Positions 1-7,831 of a stretch of 32,787 nucleotides of DNA are shown here, piece after piece. The DNA is taken from the NCBI GenBank assembly GCA_017940895.1, contig JAGAXM010000010.1, positions 1 through 32,787 on the forward strand, read 5' to 3'. How positions within the stretch are numbered: the stretch's first letter is position 1; each line of letters begins with the position of its first letter. This DNA is from Clostridiales bacterium (GTDB taxonomy: Bacteria > Bacillota > Clostridia > Saccharofermentanales > Saccharofermentanaceae). Position numbers and translations under genes: made by a program. Below the pieces are notes generated by a model that saw only the letters and a program-made list of their open reading frames with translations, made no database searches and was not told the origin of the DNA.

Positions 1-194
1 ACTCCTTGAATACGGAAGCCTCTCCACCCATCATCACGTTCGAGCGTGATTTGTGGCGTATCTTCCGTTTTACATACAAGCGACAATTCTTCATCCGTCT
101 TACCTATAAAATAGAAATCGGACTCTGTGTTGATACTCGATGCGTCTGCCACTTTACAAACAGTAAGTTTATAATCTATTTTCTTCAGTTCCAT
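1..194 (-). CDS. ACT domain-containing protein, 5' part only (runs off the left edge)
   Basis: Reading leftwards from the ATG at 194 gives an open frame of 64 complete codons that leaves the window. The protein begins MELKKIDYKLTVCKV and continues with SDFYFIGKTDEELSLVC and a GWRGFRIQG segment. I recognise this layout from small stand-alone ACT proteins of Clostridia, which bind small ligands such as amino acids and are usually about 130 residues long. A strong GGAGG ribosome site (about 203-207) lies a suitable distance before the ATG and fixes the start. A candidate promoter and a leader hairpin lie upstream. The ligand cannot be told, and only about half of the expected protein is visible. 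Confidence 0.75.
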   Translation of the reverse strand, partial: MELKKIDYKLTVCKVADASSINTESDFYFIGKTDEELSLVCKTEDTPQITLERDDGWRGFRIQG

Positions 195-281
195 CTGTAG
201 TTCCTCCCATATAAAATCCGATTTGTCTTAGTCATATATCCTGTTGATTATCTCAACTAAGCACCTATCTTTATCGTAGTA

Positions 282-309
282 ATTATAGCATTGTCCATTT
301 ATGCAGTAA
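282..309 (-). promoter_or_regulatory. Candidate promoter of the ACT-domain gene
   Basis: On the minus strand TTACTG (304-309) and TATAAT (282-287) are separated by 16 bases. The leader of about 80 bases includes a small inverted repeat, GTTGA-N5-TCAAC, at 243-257. No known riboswitch was recognised in it. Confidence 0.4.
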
Positions 310-393
310 TATCACACTGGGTTCGGTGGAAAGGGATAAACGAAGGATAGAATGACATCTATTATCCTTGTAACCCCTGTAGTTATTAGGGTT

Positions 394-444
394 TCAGGCT
401 GTTCGCCGTATCCTGCCGTGGCACACGAACAGTATTTTTATCAT
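394..444 (-). pseudogene. Remnant of a low-molecular-weight protein-tyrosine phosphatase start (copy A)
   Basis: From the ATG at 444 the minus strand encodes MIKILFVCHG and then RIRRTA and a stop. ILFVCHGN is the hallmark N-terminus of low-molecular-weight tyrosine phosphatases, where the first Cys of the catalytic loop follows FV. Homology stops after the tenth codon, before the rest of the active-site loop (NICRSP) would appear. The piece lacks all of the downstream enzyme. A second such piece follows cstA. The match is short, so chance cannot be excluded for one copy alone, but two copies make chance unlikely. Confidence 0.5.
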
Positions 445-446
445 GA

Positions 447-557
447 TTACGATTTACCACAAAATTCAAGGAAAAGCCATTCGATGTTCTCACTTCTTAT
501 GTGATCCATCCTGACAAGGTCCGATGTGACCGGAAACGGTAATTCATTTGTGTCCAT
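447..557 (-). CDS. Small 36-residue hypothetical protein
   Basis: An ATG at 557 is preceded by AAAGGAGAG, a good ribosome site, and opens a 36-residue frame. It starts MDTNELPFPVTSD and ends EFCGKS with TAA. The peptide is acidic and has no membrane segment or recognisable domain. Its stop lies two bases before the phosphatase-like fragment on the same strand, so both may be debris from the same rearrangement, with the ORF being the start of a longer, lost gene. The ribosome site is the main support for translation. Confidence 0.35.
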   Translation of the reverse strand: MDTNELPFPVTSDLVRMDHIRSENIEWLFLEFCGKS

Positions 558-658
558 ATTCTTCTCTCTCCTTTTATCTATTGGGGGGCAGAAGCATATT
601 TACACCTCTACTACACTTATGTGGACAAATAAATGAAGATTTTACAGTTGCCAAACTC

Positions 659-687
659 TTGGATCGTTTAATTGCTAATATTATAAT
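659..687 (+). promoter_or_regulatory. cstA promoter
   Basis: TTGGAT (659-664) and TATAAT (682-687) are spaced 17 bases apart. Transcription would start near 694 and leave a leader of about 30 bases carrying the GGGAAGGAG ribosome site at 705-713. Confidence 0.6.
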
Positions 688-723
688 CGTATTGAATGAT
701 TTACGGGAAGGAGACGAGATTAA

Positions 724-2487
724 TTGCACACATTCATAATGGGGATCATCTTCCTGATTCTGGGAGGATGGCTTTACGGCAATATCTGCGAGAGAGCCTT
801 CAGGCCGGATGACAGAAAGACTCCCGCATATGCGAAGAATGACGGCGTCGATTATGTCCCCCTGCCCAAGTGGAAGAATGCGCTCATAAATCTCCTTAAC
901 ATCGCGGGAACAGGCCCGATCCTAGGTCCCATACAGGGCATCCTCTTCGGCCCCATAGCATTTATTACCATCCCCATAGGCTGCGTCATAGGCGGAGCCG
1001 TTCACGATTATCTGTCCGGCATGATCTCCGTCCGCGAGGGAGGCATACAGATGCCCGAGCTCGTACGAAGGACCGCCGGCAAATGGATACATAAGATCTA
1101 CACTGTATTCGTCTGCCTTGTCTTATTCCTCATAGGAGTCGTATTCATATACACTCCGGGCGACATTGCGGCAACGCAGCTGTTCGGCTTCGGCGGAACT
1201 GCGAAAGAACCTTCGACATGGGTGATCTACGGCGTCATCTTCGTGTACTATCTCATAGCCTCTGTCTTTCCCATAGACAAGATCATCGGCAGGATCTATC
1301 CGCTGTTCGGCGCGGTGCTCATACTTTCCGCCATCGGGATATTTGCCATGCTGCTTACCAAAAACTCGCCCATGACAGACCTGATGACATACCGCGGGAG
1401 CATAAATCCTGACGGCGGACTCTTAAATGGAAAATACATTCTCCCCGCATTCCTTCTGATCACCATCGTAATACTTCATCTCTACCACAGATTCTCCGGC
1501 AGGATCAAAGACAGTAAAGCGACCGGCGTCTACTTCGCCTTCGGTCTCGTCCTCATACTCACAGCGCTTGCCGTCTTCGCAGTAATGCTCATAAGAGGCT
1601 ACGACCTCGTCGAACTGTGGGACCCGCACACCGTTAACGCCTTCAACTACAACAACTACTTCGAGTCCGAGCACTTCATCCCGGTATTCTTCGTTACCGT
1701 GGCCTGCGGTATACTCTCGGGATTCCACTCGACCCAGATCACTCTCGTCACACGCACTCTCGAGAGCGAAAAGGAGGGTCGCACGGCCTTCTACAATATG
1801 ATGATCGCAGAAGGCTTCATCGCTATGGTCTGGGCGGCAGGAACTATGGCAATGATAAGCCTCGGCGCCGAAGAGGCCGGCATAACCATCGCACAGACGG
1901 ACGCGGGATGGAGCTATCTTGCCAATGTCAACGGCGTCATTCAGCCTATCACCGCAACCAGCGTAGTCGGTGTGGTCTGCAAGAATATGCTGGGCCCTGT
2001 CGGAGGAATGATCGCGGTCATCGGAGTCATCATACTTCCCGTCACGAGCGGCGACACCGCATTGAGATCCATGAGGCTAATCCTGGCAGACACATTCGGC
2101 ATCAAGCAAGACAGCGGCCGTAAACGCCTGCTGCTCGCACTTCCCGTATTTGCCGCAGCACTCCTCGTACTTATCTGGGCAAAGAACGATCCGAACGGAT
2201 TCAATACCATATGGCGTTACTTCGGCTGGTCCAATCAGACGCTCGCAGTCTTCGCGCTCGCCGCGATCACGATCTGGATGATGCAGCATGACCGTAAAAA
2301 GTTTATGTGGCTGCCGGTGATACCGCTTTCTTTCTACGCCTTTATCACCTGCTCATATCTTCTGAGCTCGAAGATCGGTCTGGGTCTTTCTCACAACGTC
2401 TCGATCATCGGCGGCCTGCTTTTCGCACTGACGGTAACAACGGCCGTAGTCGTGAAGGGAAATACTCGAGGTACAGAATCCTCGTAA
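724..2487 (+). CDS. cstA: CstA family peptide/pyruvate transporter
   Basis: CstA-family proteins are inner-membrane carriers for peptides or pyruvate, induced by carbon limitation in bacteria where they have been studied. The 587-residue protein shows the family signature strongly: DDRKTPAYAKNDGVDYVPL, then GTGPILGPIQGILFGPIAF, a histidine-containing GGAVHDYLSGMIS segment and VFIYTPGDIAATQ. It is a polytopic membrane protein with many hydrophobic segments, and its length fits the shorter Gram-positive type. Translation begins at TTG (724), 10 bases after a GGGAAGGAG ribosome site. No ATG upstream is in frame. It is transcribed alone, converging on the HerA-like gene across a hairpin. Phosphatase-gene fragments flank it on both sides, suggesting that it arrived by, or was bordered by, site-specific recombination. 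The substrate, peptide or pyruvate, cannot be decided here. Confidence 0.95.
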   Translation: MHTFIMGIIFLILGGWLYGNICERAFRPDDRKTPAYAKNDGVDYVPLPKWKNALINLLNIAGTGPILGPIQGILFGPIAFITIPIGCVIGGAVHDYLSGMISVREGGIQMPELVRRTAGKWIHKIYTVFVCLVLFLIGVVFIYTPGDIAATQLFGFGGTAKEPSTWVIYGVIFVYYLIASVFPIDKIIGRIYPLFGAVLILSAIGIFAMLLTKNSPMTDLMTYRGSINPDGGLLNGKYILPAFLLITIVILHLYHRFSGRIKDSKATGVYFAFGLVLILTALAVFAVMLIRGYDLVELWDPHTVNAFNYNNYFESEHFIPVFFVTVACGILSGFHSTQITLVTRTLESEKEGRTAFYNMMIAEGFIAMVWAAGTMAMISLGAEEAGITIAQTDAGWSYLANVNGVIQPITATSVVGVVCKNMLGPVGGMIAVIGVIILPVTSGDTALRSMRLILADTFGIKQDSGRKRLLLALPVFAAALLVLIWAKNDPNGFNTIWRYFGWSNQTLAVFALAAITIWMMQHDRKKFMWLPVIPLSFYAFITCSYLLSSKIGLGLSHNVSIIGGLLFALTVTTAVVVKGNTRGTESS

Positions 2488-2492
2488 ATACT

Positions 2493-2525
2493 GTTGCCGT
2501 GACATACAAACAGAATTCTTATCAT
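2493..2525 (-). pseudogene. Remnant of a low-molecular-weight protein-tyrosine phosphatase start (copy B)
   Basis: Five bases after the cstA stop codon the minus strand carries an ATG (2525) followed by MIRILFVCHGN, the start of low-molecular-weight tyrosine phosphatases. The match extends one codon further than in copy A and then turns into the reverse complement of the cstA 3' end. The two copies match at about 26 of 31 bases, with most differences at silent codon positions. They therefore look like separately diverged coding pieces and not a recent duplication. Confidence 0.5.
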
Positions 2526-2545
2526 AAGTTGTCCCTTCAAAATTA

Positions 2546-2576
2546 ATGCGGCCTGGAGAATTATTCCGGACCGCAT
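2546..2576. terminator. Bidirectional hairpin between cstA and the HerA-like gene
   Basis: ATGCGG (2546-2551) pairs with CCGCAT (2571-2576). The stem continues inward for about seven more positions with one mismatch and two G-U pairs, closing on an AATTA loop. On the minus strand the stem is followed by TAATTTT. Its position between two convergent genes fits a shared terminator. Confidence 0.65.
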
Positions 2577-2606
2577 ATATATCAGATCTTAATTAAACCC
2601 GCCGTA

Positions 2607-4226
2607 TCAGAGCAGAGGAGTCTCGTTGAACTGTGTTCTGTCACTCTTGTTAACATGGATGAACATGTTGTGCAGAAGGTTAACGCTCGTGAGGATTACT
2701 TCTCCCTGATTGAGCTTTCTTACGTGCTTGATGGCGTAATCATCGAGATGGCTCTCTACCGCGTGGATTTCATCGTTAAGCATGAGTCTGTGGATAAGGA
2801 GCGTACCTACCTGACCGAAGAGAACCGTAGAAACGTCCTTAGGGTTCTGTGTTGTCAGATAGAGGAAGATACCCTTCTTACGTCCCTCTCTTGCAAGGAG
2901 AGTAAGACCGCCGTGGAATTCCTTCTCGGAATATCTGGACTTGGCATATCTGTGAACCTCATCGATGAAGAATACGAACGGACAGATATTGTCTCTGGAA
3001 ATAACGTAATTACTTACGAGGTCGATTACCATTCCGCCGATACCCTCGGAAGCACCGAGTTGTGATGTATCGATATAAAGGCTGGCATCAGGAAGATGAA
3101 CGAACTCATCGATTACATCGAGGAGGTTATACATGCTCGGGTCGTTCGAGAAGAACGTCAGGAAGCTTGTATTTGTCATCTGATACTGGATCTTCTGAAC
3201 AAGGGAAGCATTGGAGTTAGCCTTGAGCGAATCGTAGCAGTATCTGAAGTTGTAGTTATTGTCTCTGTCAGGCTCGCATACAGACTCGGCCTGGATCTGC
3301 TCAGGAAGCAGCTCGATATTAAAGTCTGTATCGCCGTTACTTACGGATGCGAGATTCTCCTGAACCTCATCGATGCTCTCACCGACCTTGGGGTAGTAAC
3401 CTTCCTCGCCGATCTTCTTCATGTAACGGAGGGATGTGATAGCCTCGGAAAGAACGGCACCCTGGCTGCTGTTCTCCGTCTCGAAAAGCTTCTCCCACTG
3501 TTCCATTGTGATCTTACTCGGGGAGATCGTAGTATCTACACCGAGGGTAAGCTTCGTGATCTCATCGTCGGAAAATGCGTCTCTGTACTCACCTGTAGGG
3601 TCGATGATAAGAGCCTTACGGCCTGTGGATACGACCTTGTCGAGAATAGCAAGAGCTGTAGTGGACTTACCGCTGTTCGTAGCTCCGATACATACGAGGT
3701 GACGGTTGAACAAAGTACTCGGCTTCAGGGATACCTGAGCCTGAGATCTGTTGATGAACGTCGCGAACGGAGGAAGCGGTTCTTCGTCCTCATGTGAGAA
3801 CTCAAGAGACTGCAGGAACAGCTCATAAACATGATCTGTCGCGATATAGACCTTGTCGGTAATACCGAGAGTCTTAAAACCTGCAAGTTCAAACTTATTA
3901 GATTCGGGAGTCATAAGAGCGATCGTATCGATACTGATCTCATGGTAGTCATTGGTCTTCTCATCGGCGATAGAGCTCATCTCGAAGATGCTCTTTCTGG
4001 ACGCCTTGTTCTCGAATATCTCTCCGAGGAAAAGACCCAAAGTCGAATCTACGATAACAAAATTGTTGATGGAGTTCGGAAGGAAGGATTTATTGAATCT
4101 GCTTCTGTCTGAGATGATCTCAAGGTTATCGATCTGCGCGATGGAGCAACTTCTGTAAACCTGCGTAACCTTTCCTAAATAGTAGTCTTGAAGATTTACA
4201 CCTTCATAAAGCTGTTCAAGTGTCAT
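2607..4226 (-). CDS. HerA-like / DUF87 ATPase (orphan)
   Basis: This 539-residue protein belongs to the HerA-FtsK ATPase superfamily, whose members form hexameric rings that move along or process DNA. The N-terminal ~150 residues resemble the beta-barrel HAS domain. Walker A is GATNSGKST at 181-189, Walker B is FVFFIDEVH at 417-425, and REGRKKG (from 446) followed by TTQNP (458-462) supply the arginine-finger and sensor-like region. No NurA nuclease, SIR2 or other usual partner is next to it. The gene stands alone between cstA and fdhD. The ribosome site before the ATG is weak (GGGGG). Possible jobs are DNA-end processing, anti-phage defence with a distant partner, or chromosome maintenance. 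The family assignment is firm and the role is open. Confidence 0.85.
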   Translation of the reverse strand: MTLEQLYEGVNLQDYYLGKVTQVYRSCSIAQIDNLEIISDRSRFNKSFLPNSINNFVIVDSTLGLFLGEIFENKASRKSIFEMSSIADEKTNDYHEISIDTIALMTPESNKFELAGFKTLGITDKVYIATDHVYELFLQSLEFSHEDEEPLPPFATFINRSQAQVSLKPSTLFNRHLVCIGATNSGKSTTALAILDKVVSTGRKALIIDPTGEYRDAFSDDEITKLTLGVDTTISPSKITMEQWEKLFETENSSQGAVLSEAITSLRYMKKIGEEGYYPKVGESIDEVQENLASVSNGDTDFNIELLPEQIQAESVCEPDRDNNYNFRYCYDSLKANSNASLVQKIQYQMTNTSFLTFFSNDPSMYNLLDVIDEFVHLPDASLYIDTSQLGASEGIGGMVIDLVSNYVISRDNICPFVFFIDEVHRYAKSRYSEKEFHGGLTLLAREGRKKGIFLYLTTQNPKDVSTVLFGQVGTLLIHRLMLNDEIHAVESHLDDYAIKHVRKLNQGEVILTSVNLLHNMFIHVNKSDRTQFNETPLL

Positions 4227-4256
4227 TTATAGCCCCCGCTTAATATGTATGTGAGT

Positions 4257-4275
4257 CAGGTCCGAGATGGACCTG
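4257..4275. repeat. Inverted repeat just downstream of the herA-like promoter
   Basis: CAGGTCC and GGACCTG form a perfect 7-bp stem around GAGAT. Read with the ATPase gene, it lies at the expected transcription start and first bases of the message, so it could be an operator or a 5' mRNA hairpin. On the plus strand it is followed by TTTATTATATTATA and resembles a weak terminator, but no plus-strand gene ends there. Confidence 0.55.
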
Positions 4276-4278
4276 TTT

Positions 4279-4308
4279 ATTATATTATAGGTTGGCGGGT
4301 TTGGGAAA
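4279..4308 (-). promoter_or_regulatory. Candidate promoter of the HerA-like ATPase gene
   Basis: Two overlapping TATAAT boxes (4284-4289 and 4279-4284) lie 53-63 bases before the ATG. TTTCCC (4303-4308) is 18 bases from the second box. No clear terminator separates this from fdhD upstream, so read-through from that unit is also possible. Confidence 0.45.
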
Positions 4309-4344
4309 GAGTTACTTTTATGTAAAGAAAGAAATAATAAAGCT

Positions 4345-5100
4345 TCAATATACTTCACATTTATCCGGCCAGGCTCTGCACACAAGATTAAGTCCGTACT
4401 CTCTTGCAAGCTCCACAGACTCCGCGGTCGGGACCGATTTGGACACCAGGACCGGAATCCCCGCTGATATCACTTTCTGCACCATATCCACGGGAACCCT
4501 TCCGGACGTAAACAGCATACAACGGAAAAGATCAATTCCGTTTAACAAAGCAAATCCTACCGCCTTATCGACGGCATTGTGCCTGCCGATGTCCTCACTT
4601 ACGAAAAGAGTCTCGCCTCCCGACGCGAGGATGCACGAATGCGTTCCCCCGGTCTTCCCGTGAAGCGCAGTTTCTTTCGAGAACTCCCCGGCAAGTGCAA
4701 AGATCTGTTCCGGTATCAACTCAGCCTTCGGAAGTTTCTTAAGCACATACCCCTTAAGATTCGCGGCAAACACCTTGTTCCCGGTGCAGCAGGACTTATC
4801 CTCGCTGATGACGTGATCGAGAGTAACGGCATTATTAAGAAACACCCTTGCCGTCAGATACTCCGGACAGAAGAGGATCTTATCTATATCCTCTCCCTTG
4901 CTTATAAGCCCGTCCGTAAGCAGCCTGCCCGCGACGAGCTCCTTCAGATGATCCTTCGTGCATACAAGCCTGTATACGGGCTGCTCGTTAACCGACACAT
5001 TAAGGACATGCTCCGATATGACGGAAGTCTTCTTCTGCTCTTCCCGTCCGTCGGGATATAAGACCTTACTTACAAGTTCTGCTGTATTCTCACTTGCCAT
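4345..5100 (-). CDS. fdhD: Formate dehydrogenase accessory sulfurtransferase FdhD
   Basis: FdhD passes sulfur to the molybdenum or tungsten cofactor of formate dehydrogenase, without which the enzyme is inactive. The 251-residue protein has the family landmarks: a cysteine loop SCCTGN at 103-108 (adjacent cysteines, probable persulfide carriers), TGGTHSC near 150-156, EDIGRHNAVDKAVG at 169-182 and TSGRVPVDMV near 198. It follows the iron-sulfur aldo/keto reductase gene by 12 bases. No Shine-Dalgarno sequence precedes the ATG. Instead TATAAT stands exactly six bases before it, which would give a leaderless message. No formate dehydrogenase gene lies in this window, so its client enzyme must be elsewhere. 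Confidence 0.9.
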   Translation of the reverse strand: MASENTAELVSKVLYPDGREEQKKTSVISEHVLNVSVNEQPVYRLVCTKDHLKELVAGRLLTDGLISKGEDIDKILFCPEYLTARVFLNNAVTLDHVISEDKSCCTGNKVFAANLKGYVLKKLPKAELIPEQIFALAGEFSKETALHGKTGGTHSCILASGGETLFVSEDIGRHNAVDKAVGFALLNGIDLFRCMLFTSGRVPVDMVQKVISAGIPVLVSKSVPTAESVELAREYGLNLVCRAWPDKCEVY

Positions 5101-5112
5101 ATAAGCATTATA

Positions 5113-6234
5113 TTACTTATCGAGAATACCTGCCGCCTCCTCAAGAAGTTCGATTATCGGCAGATGCTGCGGGCATACCGCTTCACACTGGCCGCACCCC
5201 ACACAGTCCGACGCCTTGCCGGATCTCCGGATAAGTCCGGAATAAAAATTCTTGGATCTCCAGTCATCCGGATAACGTCTTAACGTGTTGATCGTACGGA
5301 ATATATCCGGAATGCTTATACTCATCGGGCATCCGTCAACACAGTACTTGCACGAAGTGCATCCGATCTGAGACATACTGAGGATCTCGTCTGTGACTTC
5401 ATCTATAAGACGGAACTCGTCATCATTCATCGGTTCGAAGTCCGTAAAAGTCTTAATATTGTCGTCCATCTGGGTCTCATCAGACATACCGGAGAGTATT
5501 GTCATGACGCCCGGCAGTGATCCGACATATCTTAAGGCCCATGAAGCGACGGAATCGTCAGGGCGGACCGCCTTGAACTTCGCCTCTATCTCAGGAGCCA
5601 TGTTCGCGAGCATACCGCCCCTTACGGGTTCCATTACAATGATCGGGATATTACGCTTCACCAGAATATCGTACAGGGCCTGCGACTGAACAACCGGGTT
5701 CGTGCGGTCCAGGTAATTCAACTGTATCTGAACAAATTCGACTTCGGGATGCGAGTCCACGATCTGCTCAAGAAGCTCGGGCGATCCGTGGAAGGAGAAA
5801 CCGAAGTGCTTTATCCTTCCCTCTTCTCTCATCTTAATGCCCCAGTTGAAGCAATCGTACTTCACATAAGTATCGTAGTTATTGCCGTCCTCAATGGAAT
5901 GAAGAAGATAGAAATCGAAGTAATCAACCCCCGCCCTCTCCAGCTGCTCATTAAACAGGCGGTCGACATCGCTTGCCTGCTTTATCTCCCACGCGGGAAG
6001 CTTAGTCGCCAGCATAAAAGAATCTCTGGGATATCTTTTGACAACAGCTTCTCTTGCTGTCACCTCCGACTTACCGCCGTGATAGACATATGCGGTATCA
6101 AAGTAATTAAGTCCCGCCTGCATATACTTATCGACCATTCTGCATACATGCTCAAGGTCGATCGCGCCGTCTTTCTCGGGAAGACGCATCAATCCGAATC
6201 CAAGCTTAGGCATTTCATTAAGGTTGATATTCAT
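5113..6234 (-). CDS. Aldo/keto reductase with C-terminal 2x[4Fe-4S] ferredoxin domain
   Basis: The product is a 373-residue fusion of an aldo/keto reductase barrel with a bacterial ferredoxin module, a type common in anaerobes and of mostly unknown substrate. Barrel catalytic residues can be placed at D46, Y51, K78 and H112. The two cluster motifs are C292-C295-C298-C302 and C344-C347-C350-C354, each CxxCxxCxxxC. I chose the ATG at 6234 because GGAGG stands seven bases before it and the family begins near MPKLGFGLMRLP. The frame extends to 6285, but that part has no homology or ribosome site. It lies 31 bases after the phosphatase gene and just before fdhD, in a run of same-strand genes. Ferredoxin-linked reduction of a carbonyl is the likely chemistry. 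Confidence 0.9.
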   Translation of the reverse strand: MNINLNEMPKLGFGLMRLPEKDGAIDLEHVCRMVDKYMQAGLNYFDTAYVYHGGKSEVTAREAVVKRYPRDSFMLATKLPAWEIKQASDVDRLFNEQLERAGVDYFDFYLLHSIEDGNNYDTYVKYDCFNWGIKMREEGRIKHFGFSFHGSPELLEQIVDSHPEVEFVQIQLNYLDRTNPVVQSQALYDILVKRNIPIIVMEPVRGGMLANMAPEIEAKFKAVRPDDSVASWALRYVGSLPGVMTILSGMSDETQMDDNIKTFTDFEPMNDDEFRLIDEVTDEILSMSQIGCTSCKYCVDGCPMSISIPDIFRTINTLRRYPDDWRSKNFYSGLIRRSGKASDCVGCGQCEAVCPQHLPIIELLEEAAGILDK

Positions 6235-6265
6235 ACAGGTACCTCCAAGGCAAGATGTGCCGCGC

Positions 6266-7795
6266 TTATTTACCCAGATACTCAAGGCAGAGCATTGTCA
6301 GATCATCAAACGGTTCGGTGCCCTTGGTATATTCTTCCACCGCACTTCTCATCGCGTTTATGACCTTCTCCGGACTTGAATCTTCCATACGGTTAAGAAC
6401 ATCCAAAGTCCTCTTCATACCGAACATCCGGTTCTCGGAATCAACGGCTTCCGTCAGTCCGTCCGTATACACGAACAGCTTCGTTCCGGGCTCGAGAGTC
6501 ATCTCATACTCACGGAATCTTACTGTCTCCATACCTCCGAGGACGAACCCGTGGGCATCCTTGTACACCTCGGCATCAGTACCGAACTTCTTGATTATCG
6601 GATACTCGTGCCCGGCATTCGCTGCTGTAAGTTTTCCCGTGGAAAGCTCGAGAATGCCGAGCCAAACGGTAACGAACATCTCGGCCTGGTTGTTACGGCA
6701 CAGTGCTTCATTGGCCTTGCTTAAGATCTCGGCGGGAGAGGAGCTTACCATCGCGATACTGTGAAGGACCGTCTTCGAGTTCATCATGAACAGGGCAGCC
6801 GGGATTCCCTTGCCGCTTACGTCCGCGATGACCATGCACAGGTGATCGCCGTCAATGAGGAAGTAATCGTAGAAGTCTCCTCCTACCGCTCTCGCGAAAT
6901 CCATGGACGCGTGGAGATCTATCTCCTTCTTAGCGGGGAAAGGCGGAAAAACATTCGGCAATATGCTCTGCTGTATCTCCGCCGCCAGATTCAGTTCCTT
7001 CTCCGCAGACATCGTCTTCAGGCTCATCTCGATATTAACGATGCAGTACATAAGAAGCATGATGACCGTGATGACACCGTAGCTTACAGACAGCCCGAAC
7101 TCCATCATTGTTATTACACCCACGACGGTCGGCGCGATAACATAAAGCACAAGGATAACTATCTGCCTTCGCTCCATCTTCTTACGCCCGTGGATGATAA
7201 GGATCATAGTGATAGCGGATACCGCGAACATATAGACCATAGACAGAGGATAGAGCCACGATCTCGAATAAAAGCCGTCCGCACCTACGGTAAAGTACAT
7301 TCCCGCGAATACATTGACCAGCCTTAGCAGGACCGCCGCATACATTCCGGCCTTAAGAAGATTATCGATCTTTTTTATAAGAGCCTCTTCCGCCCTGAGC
7401 ATATTCTCGACATAACGCCAGAACAGATAGCAGCCCAAAGGCAGACACAGATAATACAAGGTATTTGCAATTATATTAACGGTCCTGAATGCAGGAAGAC
7501 CGTTTACGAGCCAGCAATAAAGATCAGAAAACAACCCAAGGAACGTAACGTTTATCAGCGCCTTGTAGTACCTCATCACGGGATTATCCGAGTTCGGATC
7601 AAGCGAACAGCAGATAAAGATGACGACAATGACGATCATGCCGAACACATCTATTCCGATATTCATGTAATAAATGGGCTCAAGACCTTCAGTGCCTCTT
7701 AATACGACCGCGGCCATACTAAGCACGATGAGCACAAAATAAGTGATCCATATCAGAGTGGAGTTCTGCTTTAACTGTTTATCTAATTCCTTCAA
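6266..7795 (-). CDS. Membrane SpoIIE/RsbU-type PP2C serine phosphatase
   Basis: The 509-residue protein has about eight membrane-spanning segments in residues 12-255, then a short linker and a PP2C-like SpoIIE phosphatase domain to the end. The metal-binding aspartates are visible: GGDFYD (D307), IADVSGKG (D325), YTDGLTEA (D445) and FDDLTM (D498). Such phosphatases dephosphorylate anti-anti-sigma factors (STAS proteins) in partner-switching circuits, here presumably in response to a membrane-sensed signal. No STAS protein or anti-sigma kinase is nearby, so the target is unknown. The start is TTG at 7795, preceded by GGGAG. It follows the XRE-AbrB regulator gene by 36 bases on the same strand. 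Confidence 0.9.
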   Translation of the reverse strand: MKELDKQLKQNSTLIWITYFVLIVLSMAAVVLRGTEGLEPIYYMNIGIDVFGMIVIVVIFICCSLDPNSDNPVMRYYKALINVTFLGLFSDLYCWLVNGLPAFRTVNIIANTLYYLCLPLGCYLFWRYVENMLRAEEALIKKIDNLLKAGMYAAVLLRLVNVFAGMYFTVGADGFYSRSWLYPLSMVYMFAVSAITMILIIHGRKKMERRQIVILVLYVIAPTVVGVITMMEFGLSVSYGVITVIMLLMYCIVNIEMSLKTMSAEKELNLAAEIQQSILPNVFPPFPAKKEIDLHASMDFARAVGGDFYDYFLIDGDHLCMVIADVSGKGIPAALFMMNSKTVLHSIAMVSSSPAEILSKANEALCRNNQAEMFVTVWLGILELSTGKLTAANAGHEYPIIKKFGTDAEVYKDAHGFVLGGMETVRFREYEMTLEPGTKLFVYTDGLTEAVDSENRMFGMKRTLDVLNRMEDSSPEKVINAMRSAVEEYTKGTEPFDDLTMLCLEYLGK

Positions 7796-7831
7796 TAATC
7801 TCCCTCTCTGTTCAAGCGGACTATAATAGGA

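Larger units (their letters stand above)
195..723. other. Gene-poor interval between the ACT gene and cstA
   Basis: This 529-base stretch holds no long gene on either strand. It contains the ACT-gene promoter and leader, a 7-bp inverted repeat (AAGGATA at 343-349, TATCCTT at 363-369), a fragment resembling the start of a tyrosine phosphatase gene, a 36-codon ORF with a good ribosome site, and the cstA promoter. The 63-codon plus-strand ORF at 548-739 overlaps both the 36-codon ORF and the cstA signals and was not accepted. Confidence 0.6.

Noticed and set aside
243..257. Leader hairpin of the ACT gene as a riboswitch
   Set aside because: It is only a 5-bp stem and I see no conserved riboswitch core or terminator alternative.
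548..739. 63-codon plus-strand ORF before cstA
   Set aside because: It has no ribosome site, overlaps the better-supported minus-strand small ORF and runs through the cstA promoter and start.
2391..2576. 61-codon minus-strand ORF containing the second phosphatase-like start
   Set aside because: Only about 11 codons are phosphatase-like. The rest is antisense to cstA or is terminator sequence, so it is noted as a fragment and not a gene.
2655..4112. Long plus-strand ORFs (up to 233 codons) opposite the HerA-like gene
   Set aside because: They are antisense to a gene with intact Walker motifs, have no recognisable domains and lack ribosome sites.
6235..6285. N-terminal extension of the aldo/keto reductase
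   Set aside because: Seventeen extra residues lack homology, and GGAGG stands properly before the ATG at 6234.
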